Below, piece after piece: positions 25,758-33,996 of a stretch of DNA of 64,000 bases. Every line of letters starts with the position of its first letter. Within the stretch, counting starts at the first letter, position 1. Below the pieces are notes generated by a model. It had not been told where the DNA came from and did not search any database. It saw only the letters and a list, made by a program, of their open reading frames with translations. Where the stretch lies: assembly GCA_964503895.1 (NCBI GenBank), contig CAZDCF010000008.1, positions 1 to 64,000 of the forward strand. Reading direction: 5' to 3'. The translations under genes and the position numbers were made by a program. This DNA is from Nitronereus sp964503895 (GTDB taxonomy: Bacteria; Nitrospirota; Nitrospiria; Nitrospirales; UBA8639).

Positions 25758-26662
25758 GACGTTCTCTCTACCTTATTCAAGAAGCCCTAGCTAGTCTTCG
25801 AGTCAATCGGACCAGTGTCATAATTGGTATTGTGACCATGGCCTTTACGATTTCATGCTTCGGAATTTTCGCTTTACTCTATGGGAATCTGAAGAAACTC
25901 GCGGGAACTCTTCAGCAAGACATTGAGGTTGTTGTCTATGTGGAGTCTCAGGCCTCAGACAAAGTTGTGGAGGAAGTTCGTCAACGCTTGGAAAGTGAAC
26001 AAGCCGTGGAAACTCTGTCTTTTGTATCAAAGAATCAAGCCCTAAAAGAGTTTTATCAACACTTTCCAGATGAATCGAGAATGCTCGAAGGCATGAACGA
26101 AAATCCGTTACCTGCCTCCTTTGTGGTTCAAATTACCCCGAGATTTCAAGTATCTGATTACATTGAGATCTTTGCTGAGAGAGTCAAGCAGTTTCCTGGA
26201 GTAGATCAAGTTAGGTATAGCCAGGATTGGATTGATACCCTCGCCTTATTAGTGAGTTATTTTGAGTTTGGGGCTGTCATCATTGGTGCGATCCTTGCGG
26301 TAGCGACCATCACAATTATAGCCAATACTGTTAGGTTGTCTTTTTATTCAAGGAAGGAAGAAATCGAAATCTTGCGTCTTATTGGAGCAACAGGATCATT
26401 CATTGCGACGCCCTATGTCATTGAAGGGGCCATATTAGGTGCCTGCGGTGGGGCTCTAGCCTTAGTTTTATTAAAAGGCGCTTTCGAGTTTTTTCTATTG
26501 GAACTCAATGCATCGGGATGGTTTAGCGGACTCGAATCCTCGTTAGCGTTTTTCCCTCTACAAACCTCTATTATTTTGGTGTTGTCAGGAATGATGCTGG
26601 GATGTGGAAGCAGTTTACTTTCGGTTTTTGGGTTAATGAAGGTTCGAAATGATGCAGTTTAG
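25754..26662 (+). CDS. ftsX: cell division protein FtsX
   Basis: 302 residues. One N-terminal membrane segment (SVIIGIVTMAFTISCFGIF, about 21-40), a periplasmic domain (about 50-165, with VVVYVESQAS and NPLPASFVVQI), and three C-terminal segments, the FtsX fold of type VII ABC proteins. It transmits FtsE activity to a periplasmic LytM activator. The next gene, an EnvC-type protein, overlaps by 14 bases, giving the complete FtsE-FtsX-EnvC module in order. Confidence 0.93.
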   Translation: MRRSLYLIQEALASLRVNRTSVIIGIVTMAFTISCFGIFALLYGNLKKLAGTLQQDIEVVVYVESQASDKVVEEVRQRLESEQAVETLSFVSKNQALKEFYQHFPDESRMLEGMNENPLPASFVVQITPRFQVSDYIEIFAERVKQFPGVDQVRYSQDWIDTLALLVSYFEFGAVIIGAILAVATITIIANTVRLSFYSRKEEIEILRLIGATGSFIATPYVIEGAILGACGGALALVLLKGAFEFFLLELNASGWFSGLESSLAFFPLQTSIILVLSGMMLGCGSSLLSVFGLMKVRNDAV

Positions 26663-27836
26663 TCTCATTTTAACCATAAGTAGTTTCTGCTTCTTCTCGG
26701 GTGCGGCGGGCAATTTTGTGTGGGCAGAAAAGCCGTCCTTGCAAGAAAAAATCCAACAGGAACGCAGTAACCTGAAACAATTGAAGCAGGAAATTCGAAG
26801 GGCGAAAAAAAAACAGGAAAAAACCAAAAGGCAGCATGATTCAGTTCTGCAGTCAATTGAAAACCTTGATCGAAAATTGCATCAGAAACGTAAAGATTAT
26901 GGTGCCATAAAACGCGACATTCGAAAGACTGATCGGAAACTAAAAAAGATAAACGAAAAAGCCGATCAACTGAAGGCGAGTTTACAGCGAGGAGAGCAAG
27001 CCGTGAATACACGGCTGCGTCGGTTGTATATGGAGGGTCAAAGCGGTTGGTTTCAATGGTTATTACCATTTGACTCTTATGCACAGTTTCAACGCAGAAT
27101 GACGTATCTTTCATCCTTGACCAGTTGGGAGCAAAATCTATTGGCTCGCTATAAAGATGACATGAAGGAGTTTCTAAAACTCAAAGAAGGACACGCTCGA
27201 ATTCGCAGTGCCCTTCTTCAGAATAAACAGCAAACCGCGGAAAATTTGAAGGCGATCAGGGGAATCAAAGGGGAAAAGCAAGGAATTTTAACTAGTTTGA
27301 AACATCAAACGCGTAACCATGAACAAGCCCTTACCACTCTTGAAAGTGCAGAGGGGCGAAAAGAATCCTTGCTGGGTAATTTATTACAAAGTAGCAAGAA
27401 AGCCGACCCGAAGACTAAAAGACGTGTCGTGGGTATCCTAAAAAAAGGTGCATTGCTTTGGCCGGTCGATGGCCGGGTAGTGGCGTTTTTTGGTCGTCAA
27501 AAGCATCCTACGTTTAATACGTACATAAACAAGAAAGGTATTGAAATCGAAACTCGTGAAGGAAGTGAGATAAAAGCAGTGTTTGGGGGGAATGCGGTGT
27601 TTGCGGACTGGTTGAAGGGGTATGGATTGGTGGTTATTCTAGACCATTATAACGGGTTTTTCTCCTTTTATGCCCATGCCTCTAAACTCGTAGTTCAGCG
27701 TGATGATGATGTGACTAGTGGTGACGTGATTGGCCATACGGGAGCATCTGGTTTAACCGACAGAACTATTTTGTATTTTGAGTTACGCAAAGGCACCCGA
27801 CCCTTAGATCCTCAAAAGTGGTTGGTCAGGCGATAG
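26649..27836 (+). CDS. EnvC-like murein hydrolase activator (degenerate LytM)
   Basis: 395 residues: signal peptide (SLILTISSFCFFSGAAGNFVWA), a long coiled coil (about 28-230, many KQEIRRAKKKQEKTK-type heptads) and a C-terminal M23/LytM domain (about 270-395). The zinc-ligand positions of active M23 enzymes (HxGxD and HxH) read KKGIEIE and LYFELR, so the domain is catalytically dead, as in E. coli EnvC, which activates amidases instead of cutting. Overlap with ftsX supports that partner role. It is probably periplasmic. Confidence 0.88.
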   Translation: MMQFSLILTISSFCFFSGAAGNFVWAEKPSLQEKIQQERSNLKQLKQEIRRAKKKQEKTKRQHDSVLQSIENLDRKLHQKRKDYGAIKRDIRKTDRKLKKINEKADQLKASLQRGEQAVNTRLRRLYMEGQSGWFQWLLPFDSYAQFQRRMTYLSSLTSWEQNLLARYKDDMKEFLKLKEGHARIRSALLQNKQQTAENLKAIRGIKGEKQGILTSLKHQTRNHEQALTTLESAEGRKESLLGNLLQSSKKADPKTKRRVVGILKKGALLWPVDGRVVAFFGRQKHPTFNTYINKKGIEIETREGSEIKAVFGGNAVFADWLKGYGLVVILDHYNGFFSFYAHASKLVVQRDDDVTSGDVIGHTGASGLTDRTILYFELRKGTRPLDPQKWLVRR

Positions 27837-27864
27837 TCCTACAACTTAAAGATAGGAAGTCAAC

Positions 27865-29193
27865 ATGATGGAAAAAGGACGATTTTCGAAGGTTTGGCTG
27901 ACAGGCTTCGTGGTCCTTGCCACTCTGGTGTTGGGTGTGGTGATTGGAAAAGGATGGGAGAAGACTGGGTATGCCAGCGAATCGTATGAGGAGCTAAAAG
28001 TCTTTGCTGAAGTATTAACTCAGGTCAAGAAACACTATGTGGAAGAAACTCTCACCAAGGATTTAGTGTATGGCGCGGTAAGGGGAATGTTGGCTACATT
28101 GGATCCGCATTCCTCATATATGACTCCCGATATGTATAAAGAAATGCAGGTAGAAACCCGTGGGGAGTTTGGAGGCCTAGGTATTCAAATCGGGGTGAAG
28201 GACCATCGTATTACCGTGATCGCACCAATCGAAGGTACGCCTGCGTTTGCAGCAGGGATTGAAGCTGGTGATGTGATTACGAAGGTCGATGATACGCCCA
28301 CTAAGGATTTAACGCTGATGGAAGCTGTCCAAAAGATGCGAGGTATCAAGGGGACAAAAGTAACAGTGACTATTGAGCGTGAAGATTCCAAGACGCCACT
28401 TCAATTTACCCTGATTCGAGATACGATTAAGATTCAAAGTGTTCGTTCGCGTGTACTTGATGAGCGAATTGGTTATGTTCGGATTTCGCAATTTCAGGAA
28501 GCTACAGCAGAGGATTTGGGAAGTAAATTAAGGGAGCTGAAAGAAAAAAATATTCAAGGCCTTATTTTGGACTTGCGGAATAATCCTGGAGGGTTGTTGT
28601 CCGCGGCTGTTGGGGTATCAGAGAAATTTTTAGAATCAGATAAGCTAGTGGTTTCCATTAAAGGCCGTGATGGGCGGAAAGATGAATATCGTTCGCACAT
28701 GCAGTCAGACCATTTTGAATATCCGATGATCGTACTGGTCAATCAAGGGTCAGCTAGTGCATCGGAAATTGTCGCTGCAGCTATGCAAGATTGGGGAAAA
28801 GCTGTGATCATTGGTAAAACAACGTTTGGTAAAGGATCGGTACAAACAATTTTACCGCTTTCGGATGGATCAGGAATCAGGCTAACAACGGCCAAATACT
28901 ATACCCCTCGAGGTAAGTCAATTCACAAGGTAGGAGTCAAGCCAGATATTATGGTTGAACCGAAACCCGTGAAGTTAGCGGAAGAATCATCTTCAATTGC
29001 TAAAAAGCCTGGTAAGGGTGTCGCAGTCGTGGCTGAGCCCATGGAAAAGGATTCTGATGAATCTACTACTGATGAAAAGAAAAAAGACTTAACAGATATT
29101 GAGGTGGAGTTTATGAAGAAGGATATCCAATTGCAAAAAGCAATTGAGTTGTTAAAAACGTGGAAGGTCTTTAAAGAGTTGCGCCCACTATAG
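27865..29193 (+). CDS. ctpA: S41 carboxy-terminal processing peptidase
   Basis: 442 residues. An N-terminal signal anchor (KVWLTGFVVLATLVLGVVIG), a PDZ domain (about 95-180, FGGLGIQIGVKDHRITV), and an S41 core with the catalytic Ser in QGSASASEIVAAAM and Lys in GKTTFGKGSVQT. A highly charged, Lys/Glu-rich linker (about 370-415) precedes the C-terminal helix. Such enzymes trim or degrade periplasmic proteins, often cell-wall hydrolases, which fits the FtsEX-EnvC operon. Shine-Dalgarno AGGAAG 7 bases before ATG. Confidence 0.92.
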   Translation: MMEKGRFSKVWLTGFVVLATLVLGVVIGKGWEKTGYASESYEELKVFAEVLTQVKKHYVEETLTKDLVYGAVRGMLATLDPHSSYMTPDMYKEMQVETRGEFGGLGIQIGVKDHRITVIAPIEGTPAFAAGIEAGDVITKVDDTPTKDLTLMEAVQKMRGIKGTKVTVTIEREDSKTPLQFTLIRDTIKIQSVRSRVLDERIGYVRISQFQEATAEDLGSKLRELKEKNIQGLILDLRNNPGGLLSAAVGVSEKFLESDKLVVSIKGRDGRKDEYRSHMQSDHFEYPMIVLVNQGSASASEIVAAAMQDWGKAVIIGKTTFGKGSVQTILPLSDGSGIRLTTAKYYTPRGKSIHKVGVKPDIMVEPKPVKLAEESSSIAKKPGKGVAVVAEPMEKDSDESTTDEKKKDLTDIEVEFMKKDIQLQKAIELLKTWKVFKELRPL

Positions 29194-29267
29194 TGTGATC
29201 GAAAAAGATTGGTGCCAAGTGTTTTAAAAACTGGAGAGGGAGTATTAGATCGACTTGGAAGGGGTTT

Positions 29268-29513
29268 TTATAAATTCAAAACAATAGCGGTTGTGGTTTT
29301 TCTTACGCCGTCTACGCTTCGCAGTCTTGATAATACAAGGTCATTCAAATCTTCCATGGTTTCTGCCTCGATATCAACAATCAGGTCGTGGGGACCAGTG
29401 ATCACATAGACATGCTTCACCCCAGGAATACGAGTAATGGTTTTAAAGGCATTTTTCGTATGATCGCCAATAACATCTACCAGGACAAATGCTGAAACCG
29501 CCATTTTCGCCAT
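29268..29513 (-). CDS. Lrp/AsnC ligand-binding (RAM) domain protein
   Basis: 81 residues from ATG 29513, chosen because GAGGAAGGAT precedes it; 16 more codons upstream are open. It is a stand-alone RAM domain (FVLVDVIGDHTKNAFKTI, VKHVYVITGPHDLIVDIEA, LVLSRLRSVDGVRKTTTAIV) without the helix-turn-helix half. Such domains bind small amino-acid-like effectors and oligomerise; the role here is unknown. It faces the forward ctpA. Confidence 0.8.
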   Translation of the reverse strand: MAKMAVSAFVLVDVIGDHTKNAFKTITRIPGVKHVYVITGPHDLIVDIEAETMEDLNDLVLSRLRSVDGVRKTTTAIVLNL

Positions 29514-29592
29514 ATCCTTCCTCAAATCATAGTATCGAAATTCACCTGTCAATTGAAGCAATAGTCAACCTATCAAAGACCTACTGTTAGGG

Positions 29593-30066
29593 TCAATCAA
29601 TGGGTTGCGATTCACGGAGCAATCGAATGGCTTCTAGTAATTCCTCGGTTGTGGCTGGGATTCCAGGCCGAGTTCGAAGTAAATGAGATGAAGCTAAGGC
29701 CTCAAGGTCATCAAGAGAGCGAATACCCAAACGAAAATACAAATCGTTGACAATGGGTTCGGAGAAACCAGGGAGCTGAAGCCATTGTTTGGTAGAAGTG
29801 GGTAATGGGGATTTCAGGTCTTCATAGGCACGAATCGTACCGGTGTCGAGATATTCTTGAATCTTTCTTGCCAAGTCTTTTCCGATATGTGCAAGTGTGT
29901 CCATATCACCGCGCTGTGCAATATCCTCAATATCCTCATCGAGTCTTGCCAGGGTGGAAGCTGCCCGTTGATAGGCCCGTACACGAAAGGGATTGGCCTC
30001 TTCCTTACGTAGCAGCTCGGCCATGGTAAGGAAGAGATTGGCAAGGGTGATATTAGTCTGTTGCAT
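29593..30066 (-). CDS. helix-hairpin-helix protein, PolX N-terminal-like
   Basis: 157 residues from ATG 30066 (the open frame runs 56 codons further to 30234, an unsupported extension). The region TLANLFLTMAELLRKEEANPFRVRAYQRAAS is the 8-kDa-type domain of X-family DNA polymerases, followed by helix-hairpin-helix turns (AHIGKDLARKIQEYLDTG, LQLPGFSEP, GIRSLDDLEALA). The polymerase palm and PHP domains are absent, so it is a DNA-binding module rather than a polymerase. It is a single gene. Confidence 0.7.
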   Translation of the reverse strand: MQQTNITLANLFLTMAELLRKEEANPFRVRAYQRAASTLARLDEDIEDIAQRGDMDTLAHIGKDLARKIQEYLDTGTIRAYEDLKSPLPTSTKQWLQLPGFSEPIVNDLYFRLGIRSLDDLEALASSHLLRTRPGIPATTEELLEAIRLLRESQPID

Positions 30067-30280
30067 GGTTAGGATAAGGGTATCCGAATGACTTGGTGGA
30101 TTATAGCTATCGAAGGTTATGATTACTACGCCTCCTGGGTATGAGCACTCGTTATGGGAAAAGGGGCTTTTTTGCTTTTTATTGACAAGTATTTCTGGGG
30201 TCTCGTAGGATGGTTTTTGACTTAACTTGATCAAGGGGGGTGCCTTGTCTTTTTTGATGGATACACGTTGATATTGCTTT

Positions 30281-30502
30281 ATGGTGATTCAATTAAATGG
30301 AGAGCAACGTGATGTAGAGGCGGGTATCACTGTCGCGGGCCTTTTGCAATATTTGGGTATCCGTCTTGATCAAGTTGCTGTAGAAGTCAATCTCGAAATC
30401 ATGGAAAAAGGCGGATTTGAAGTGCAGATATTGCGAGAAGGGGATCGAGTAGAAGTTATGAGTTTTATTGGGGGTGGTTCGTATCACGCCTTCTTGGGGT
30501 GA
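30281..30502 (+). CDS. thiS: sulfur carrier protein ThiS, extended C-terminus
   Basis: 73 residues with the ubiquitin-like fold (VIQLNGEQRDVEAGITVAGLL at the start and LREGDRVEVMSFIGGG near the end). ThiS is normally about 66 residues and ends in Gly-Gly, which ThiF adenylates and thiocarboxylates before ThiG uses it. Here SYHAFLG follows the GGG, so the C-terminal Gly is blocked unless trimmed. thiG follows 54 bases later and thiE after that. No TPP riboswitch was recognised in the region before the start. Confidence 0.85.
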   Translation: MVIQLNGEQRDVEAGITVAGLLQYLGIRLDQVAVEVNLEIMEKGGFEVQILREGDRVEVMSFIGGGSYHAFLG

Positions 30503-30556
30503 TGGAAATATTAAAGGCAGCATTTTTAGCTCAACTTTAAAAACATAGAGTGACTT

Positions 30557-31330
30557 ATGAGTAATGATCGTTTAATCATAGCTGGACGTGAGTTTCGCTC
30601 TCGTTTATGGGTGGGAACTGGGAAATATAAGGACTTTATCGAAACTCAAAAAGCCATAGAAGTTTCAGGGGCTGACGTAGTGACGGTGGCTGTGCGGCGA
30701 GTGAATATCACAGATCATGATTCTGAAAACCTATTGGATTACATTGATCCTAAAAAATATACCATTCTTCCGAATACGGCTGGGTGTTACAATGTAAAGG
30801 ATGCTCTTCGATATGCTAGGTTAGCTAGGGCAGCTGGCGTATCCGACTTGGTGAAACTCGAAGTCATCGGAGACGAGAAAACCTTGTTTCCGGATACCGC
30901 TGGCCTCATTGAGGCGGCAAAAATTCTTGTCAAGGAAGGCTTTATTGTGTTGCCTTATACCAATGATGATCCCATAGTCGCGCAAAAGCTCGTCGATGTT
31001 GGTTGTCCAGCGGTCATGCCTTTAGCCGCGCCGATTGGATCAGGATTAGGCATTCGAAACCCCTACAATTTGAAAATTATCCTTGAAACTATCAAGGTAC
31101 CCATCGTTGTTGATGCTGGAGTCGGTACGGCCTCAGATGCTGCGTTAGCCATGGAATTGGGAGCGGATGCCGTGTTAATGAATACAGCTATTGCTGGTGC
31201 GCAAGCTCCGATAGTCATGGCCGAGGCCATGAAATATGCGGTGGACGCAGGTCGTCTTGCCTATAAAGCCGGCCGGATTCCAAGAAAACTATATGCTACA
31301 GCTAGCACATCGATTGAAGGTATGCTGTAA
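30557..31330 (+). CDS. thiG: thiazole synthase
   Basis: 257 residues, full length. TIM-barrel enzyme that condenses deoxyxylulose phosphate, dehydroglycine and ThiS thiocarboxylate into the thiazole phosphate. Seen: FRSRLWVGTGKYKD, TAGCYNVKDALRYARLA, the catalytic Lys in LVKLEVIGDEKTLFPD (about 99-113) and the phosphate-binding VDAGVGTASDAALAMELGADAV stretch (quoted in part as GVGTASDAALAMELG). It follows thiS. Confidence 0.96.
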   Translation: MSNDRLIIAGREFRSRLWVGTGKYKDFIETQKAIEVSGADVVTVAVRRVNITDHDSENLLDYIDPKKYTILPNTAGCYNVKDALRYARLARAAGVSDLVKLEVIGDEKTLFPDTAGLIEAAKILVKEGFIVLPYTNDDPIVAQKLVDVGCPAVMPLAAPIGSGLGIRNPYNLKIILETIKVPIVVDAGVGTASDAALAMELGADAVLMNTAIAGAQAPIVMAEAMKYAVDAGRLAYKAGRIPRKLYATASTSIEGML

Positions 31331-31348
31331 ATTACGTGATGGGTAAAT

Positions 31349-31397
31349 CGTGACAAGTGAAGTGTAAAGAAGCCAGATTGCGTCTTCACTCGTCACG
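31349..31397. repeat. imperfect inverted repeat between thiG and thiE
   Basis: Arms CGTGACAAGTGAAG (31349-31362) and CTTCACTCGTCACG (31384-31397) pair at 13 of 14 positions around a 21-base loop. There is no T-run after it. It may be a mobile palindromic repeat, a processing site or an attenuator of thiE. Confidence 0.5.
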
Positions 31398-31438
31398 TAT
31401 TACTTTCGACCAACGTGGTTTTTCAAAATGTCCTTCTC

Positions 31439-32080
31439 ATGACTAATTTGACTCTTCCTCCTTTGTATCTTGTAACGGATCGTCACCAAGTTGGCGAAAC
31501 CAATTTTTTGAAATTTCTAGAGGAGCTAATTCCATGTGGCGGCTTTATGTTGCAACTTCGGGAGAAAGATCTTTCGATCCGGGCATTGCTTCAATTGGCT
31601 ACAACAATATCTAAATGGACGAAGTCTTTTCGGGTTCCCTTTCTTATTAACGATAGAGTAGATGTGGTGATGGCCACTCAAGCGGATGGAGTACATCTGC
31701 GTGAAAGTAGTCTTCCTGTTCAAAAAGCACGAGAGTGTTTGGGGCCAAAACGATTGATAGGGGTCTCAGTTCATTCGGTGGAAGATGCTGTGGCTCGTGA
31801 GCAAGAGGGTGCAGATTTTATCGTTTTGGGTCCGATCTATGACACACCGTCGAAACGGTCACATGGTTCACCTTTAGGGTTGTCGATACTTCAAGAAGCG
31901 ACGCGGATGTGTCACATTCCGATATTTGCTATTGGTGGAATTCAACCTTCTTGCGTAGAAGAAATACAAAAAACTGGTGCATACGGTGTGGCGGTTATTT
32001 CGTCAATTTTTCAATCAACTTCTTCTACTGAAACCGTCAAGTATTTTACTGCAAAACTCGGAGTACCTGAAGCACCCTGA
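31439..32080 (+). CDS. thiE: thiamine phosphate synthase
   Basis: 213 residues from ATG 31439 (eight upstream codons are open). TIM barrel joining the thiazole phosphate to HMP-PP. Motifs: LYLVTDRHQVG, GGFMLQLREKDLS, VPFLINDRVDVVMATQADGVHL (quoted in part), LIGVSVHSVEDA, VLGPIYDTPSK and FAIGGIQP. It completes the thiS-thiG-thiE set, separated from thiG by a hairpin. Confidence 0.95.
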   Translation: MTNLTLPPLYLVTDRHQVGETNFLKFLEELIPCGGFMLQLREKDLSIRALLQLATTISKWTKSFRVPFLINDRVDVVMATQADGVHLRESSLPVQKARECLGPKRLIGVSVHSVEDAVAREQEGADFIVLGPIYDTPSKRSHGSPLGLSILQEATRMCHIPIFAIGGIQPSCVEEIQKTGAYGVAVISSIFQSTSSTETVKYFTAKLGVPEAP

Positions 32081-32284
32081 TTTGCACGCGCCGTGTTGCT
32101 TCTTTCTAAAACCCAATGCTAGAATTCTTCATGGTTGCCGGTGGGCCGCAGGTTTTTATTTTTCTCCTTTAAATACAGGCGTTTGTTTGTTATTAGGGAA
32201 TAGGAGAGTCAATAGGTTTTATGCGCGTTGGTTTTTGGGCGTTGGCGCATTTTTTCAACTAAATGCTTAGGCAGTTCATTACTT

Positions 32285-33964
32285 ATGGAATTTCGAAAAC
32301 ACGAAGACTACACTCGAGAAATTGAAAAGTTGAGAGGTGAGTTGCAAGCGTTGGAAAATGAAACGCGCCAGCTATATGAAACTCGAATCAAATTACAGCA
32401 GTCGAAAAAGCAAAACGAAAAGCTCGCCACCACACTTCAGGAAGCCAAAACCCAAATTGAAGCCCTCCGAGCTGAAATCGAAAAGCTTACGGCCCCTCCA
32501 TCATCATATGCCCTCTTTTGTAGTGTGAATGATGATCGTACGGTGAATGTGTATGCATCAGGGCGCAAGATGAGAGTTAGTATGCAAAAGTCGATTCCAA
32601 TTGAATCCTTGCGTAAGGGGCAAGAGGTTATTTTAAATGAAGCCTTAAATATCATTGAAGTCGGTGGGTTTGATCCACAAGGCCAGGTTGTTCGTTTAAA
32701 GGACCGTCTTGACGATGTACGCGTGCTGGTTCAGTTACATCATGACGAAGAACGTGTGGTGGAATTAGGTGAACCACTTCTCGAGGAACGATTAAATATA
32801 GGAGATCATCTGCTTTTCGATGTTCGGTCAGGGTATGTAATTGAGAAAATTCCAAAATCTGAAGTTGAAGAACTGGTGATTGAGGAAGTACCTGATATTG
32901 GATACGAGGATGTTGGTGGTTTAGAAAAAGAGGTTGAGCATGTGACAGATGCCGTAGAGTTGCCGTTCCTCCACCCTGATCTTTTTTTGGAACACAAACT
33001 CACCCCACCCAAAGGAGTGTTGTTGTATGGTCCTCCTGGGTGCGGTAAAACCATGATTGCCAAGGCTGTGGCTAACTCTATTGGGAAAAAGTTAAAGCAT
33101 TTATCTGGAAAGGATGTTCGGAGTTATTTTCTACATATCAAGGGGCCTGAGTTGTTAAATAAATATATTGGTGAATCCGAACGTCAAATCCGAGAAGTGT
33201 TTTCAAGGGCTCGAGATAAAGCTGCCACAGGAAATCCTGTTATAGTGTTTTTCGACGAAATGGATGCCCTGTTTCGCACGCGTGGATCTGGAATTTCATC
33301 CGATATTGAATCCACCATCGTTCCTCAATTTTTAGCTGAAATTGACGGAATCGAACGATTGCGAAATGTCATTGTGATCGGTGCGAGTAATCGTCAGGAC
33401 CTCATTGATCCTGCCGTGCTGCGTCCAGGTCGGTTAGATGTGAAAGTTAAAATTCCTAGACCCGACAAAAAAAGTGCCAGGGATATTTTTGCAAAATACC
33501 TTACGAATGATCTTCCCTTTACTAAGGAGGAACTTGATCGTTCAAAAGGTGATCCCCAAAAAGTGGTTGCCCGGTTGATTGAAGTGACAGTCGAATTCAT
33601 GTATGCGTTGACCGATGAGAATCGGTATCTGGAAGTTACGTATGCGAACAATGAGAAAGAGACACTCTACTTCAAGGATTTTGCTAGCGGTGCCCTGATT
33701 GAAGGCGTGGTATCGCGTGCAAAAAAGTCCGCGGTAAAACGTGCAATCGCTACTAGCGAAAAAGGTATAAATGAAGAGGATCTGTTCAAGGCCATCCGTG
33801 AAGAATTTAAAGCACACGAAGATCTCCCCAATACCACGAATCCCGATGATTGGGCTCGTATTGCTGGTAAGAAGGGGGAAAAAATCGTCCATGTGCGAAC
33901 CTTAGCCTCAGGGTCTGAAGAAGCCCGCGAAATTGAAACCATCAACGCTGGGCATTATTTTTAG
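32285..33964 (+). CDS. arc: proteasomal ATPase ARC/Mpa
   Basis: 559 residues from ATG 32285; the frame is open 19 codons further upstream, but the coiled coil starts at MEFRKHEDYTREIEKL. Order: N-terminal coiled coil (about 1-80) that binds the modifier, two OB folds (about 85-225), and the AAA+ module with GPPGCGKTMIAKAV (about 250-263), Walker B VIVFFDEMDALF and arginine finger region VLRPGRLDVKV. The C-terminus is NAGHYF, keeping the penultimate Tyr of the Mpa GQYL / HbYX gate-opening motif. It unfolds tagged substrates into the PrcAB chamber. First gene of the proteasome locus. Confidence 0.95.
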   Translation: MEFRKHEDYTREIEKLRGELQALENETRQLYETRIKLQQSKKQNEKLATTLQEAKTQIEALRAEIEKLTAPPSSYALFCSVNDDRTVNVYASGRKMRVSMQKSIPIESLRKGQEVILNEALNIIEVGGFDPQGQVVRLKDRLDDVRVLVQLHHDEERVVELGEPLLEERLNIGDHLLFDVRSGYVIEKIPKSEVEELVIEEVPDIGYEDVGGLEKEVEHVTDAVELPFLHPDLFLEHKLTPPKGVLLYGPPGCGKTMIAKAVANSIGKKLKHLSGKDVRSYFLHIKGPELLNKYIGESERQIREVFSRARDKAATGNPVIVFFDEMDALFRTRGSGISSDIESTIVPQFLAEIDGIERLRNVIVIGASNRQDLIDPAVLRPGRLDVKVKIPRPDKKSARDIFAKYLTNDLPFTKEELDRSKGDPQKVVARLIEVTVEFMYALTDENRYLEVTYANNEKETLYFKDFASGALIEGVVSRAKKSAVKRAIATSEKGINEEDLFKAIREEFKAHEDLPNTTNPDDWARIAGKKGEKIVHVRTLASGSEEAREIETINAGHYF

Positions 33965-33996
33965 TGTCGTAATGTTTACGTTCGAATGAGGTTCCC

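Noticed and set aside
30067..30280. Possible TPP riboswitch ahead of thiS
   Set aside because: No stretch fits the conserved CUGAGA and ACCUGAUCUGG elements.
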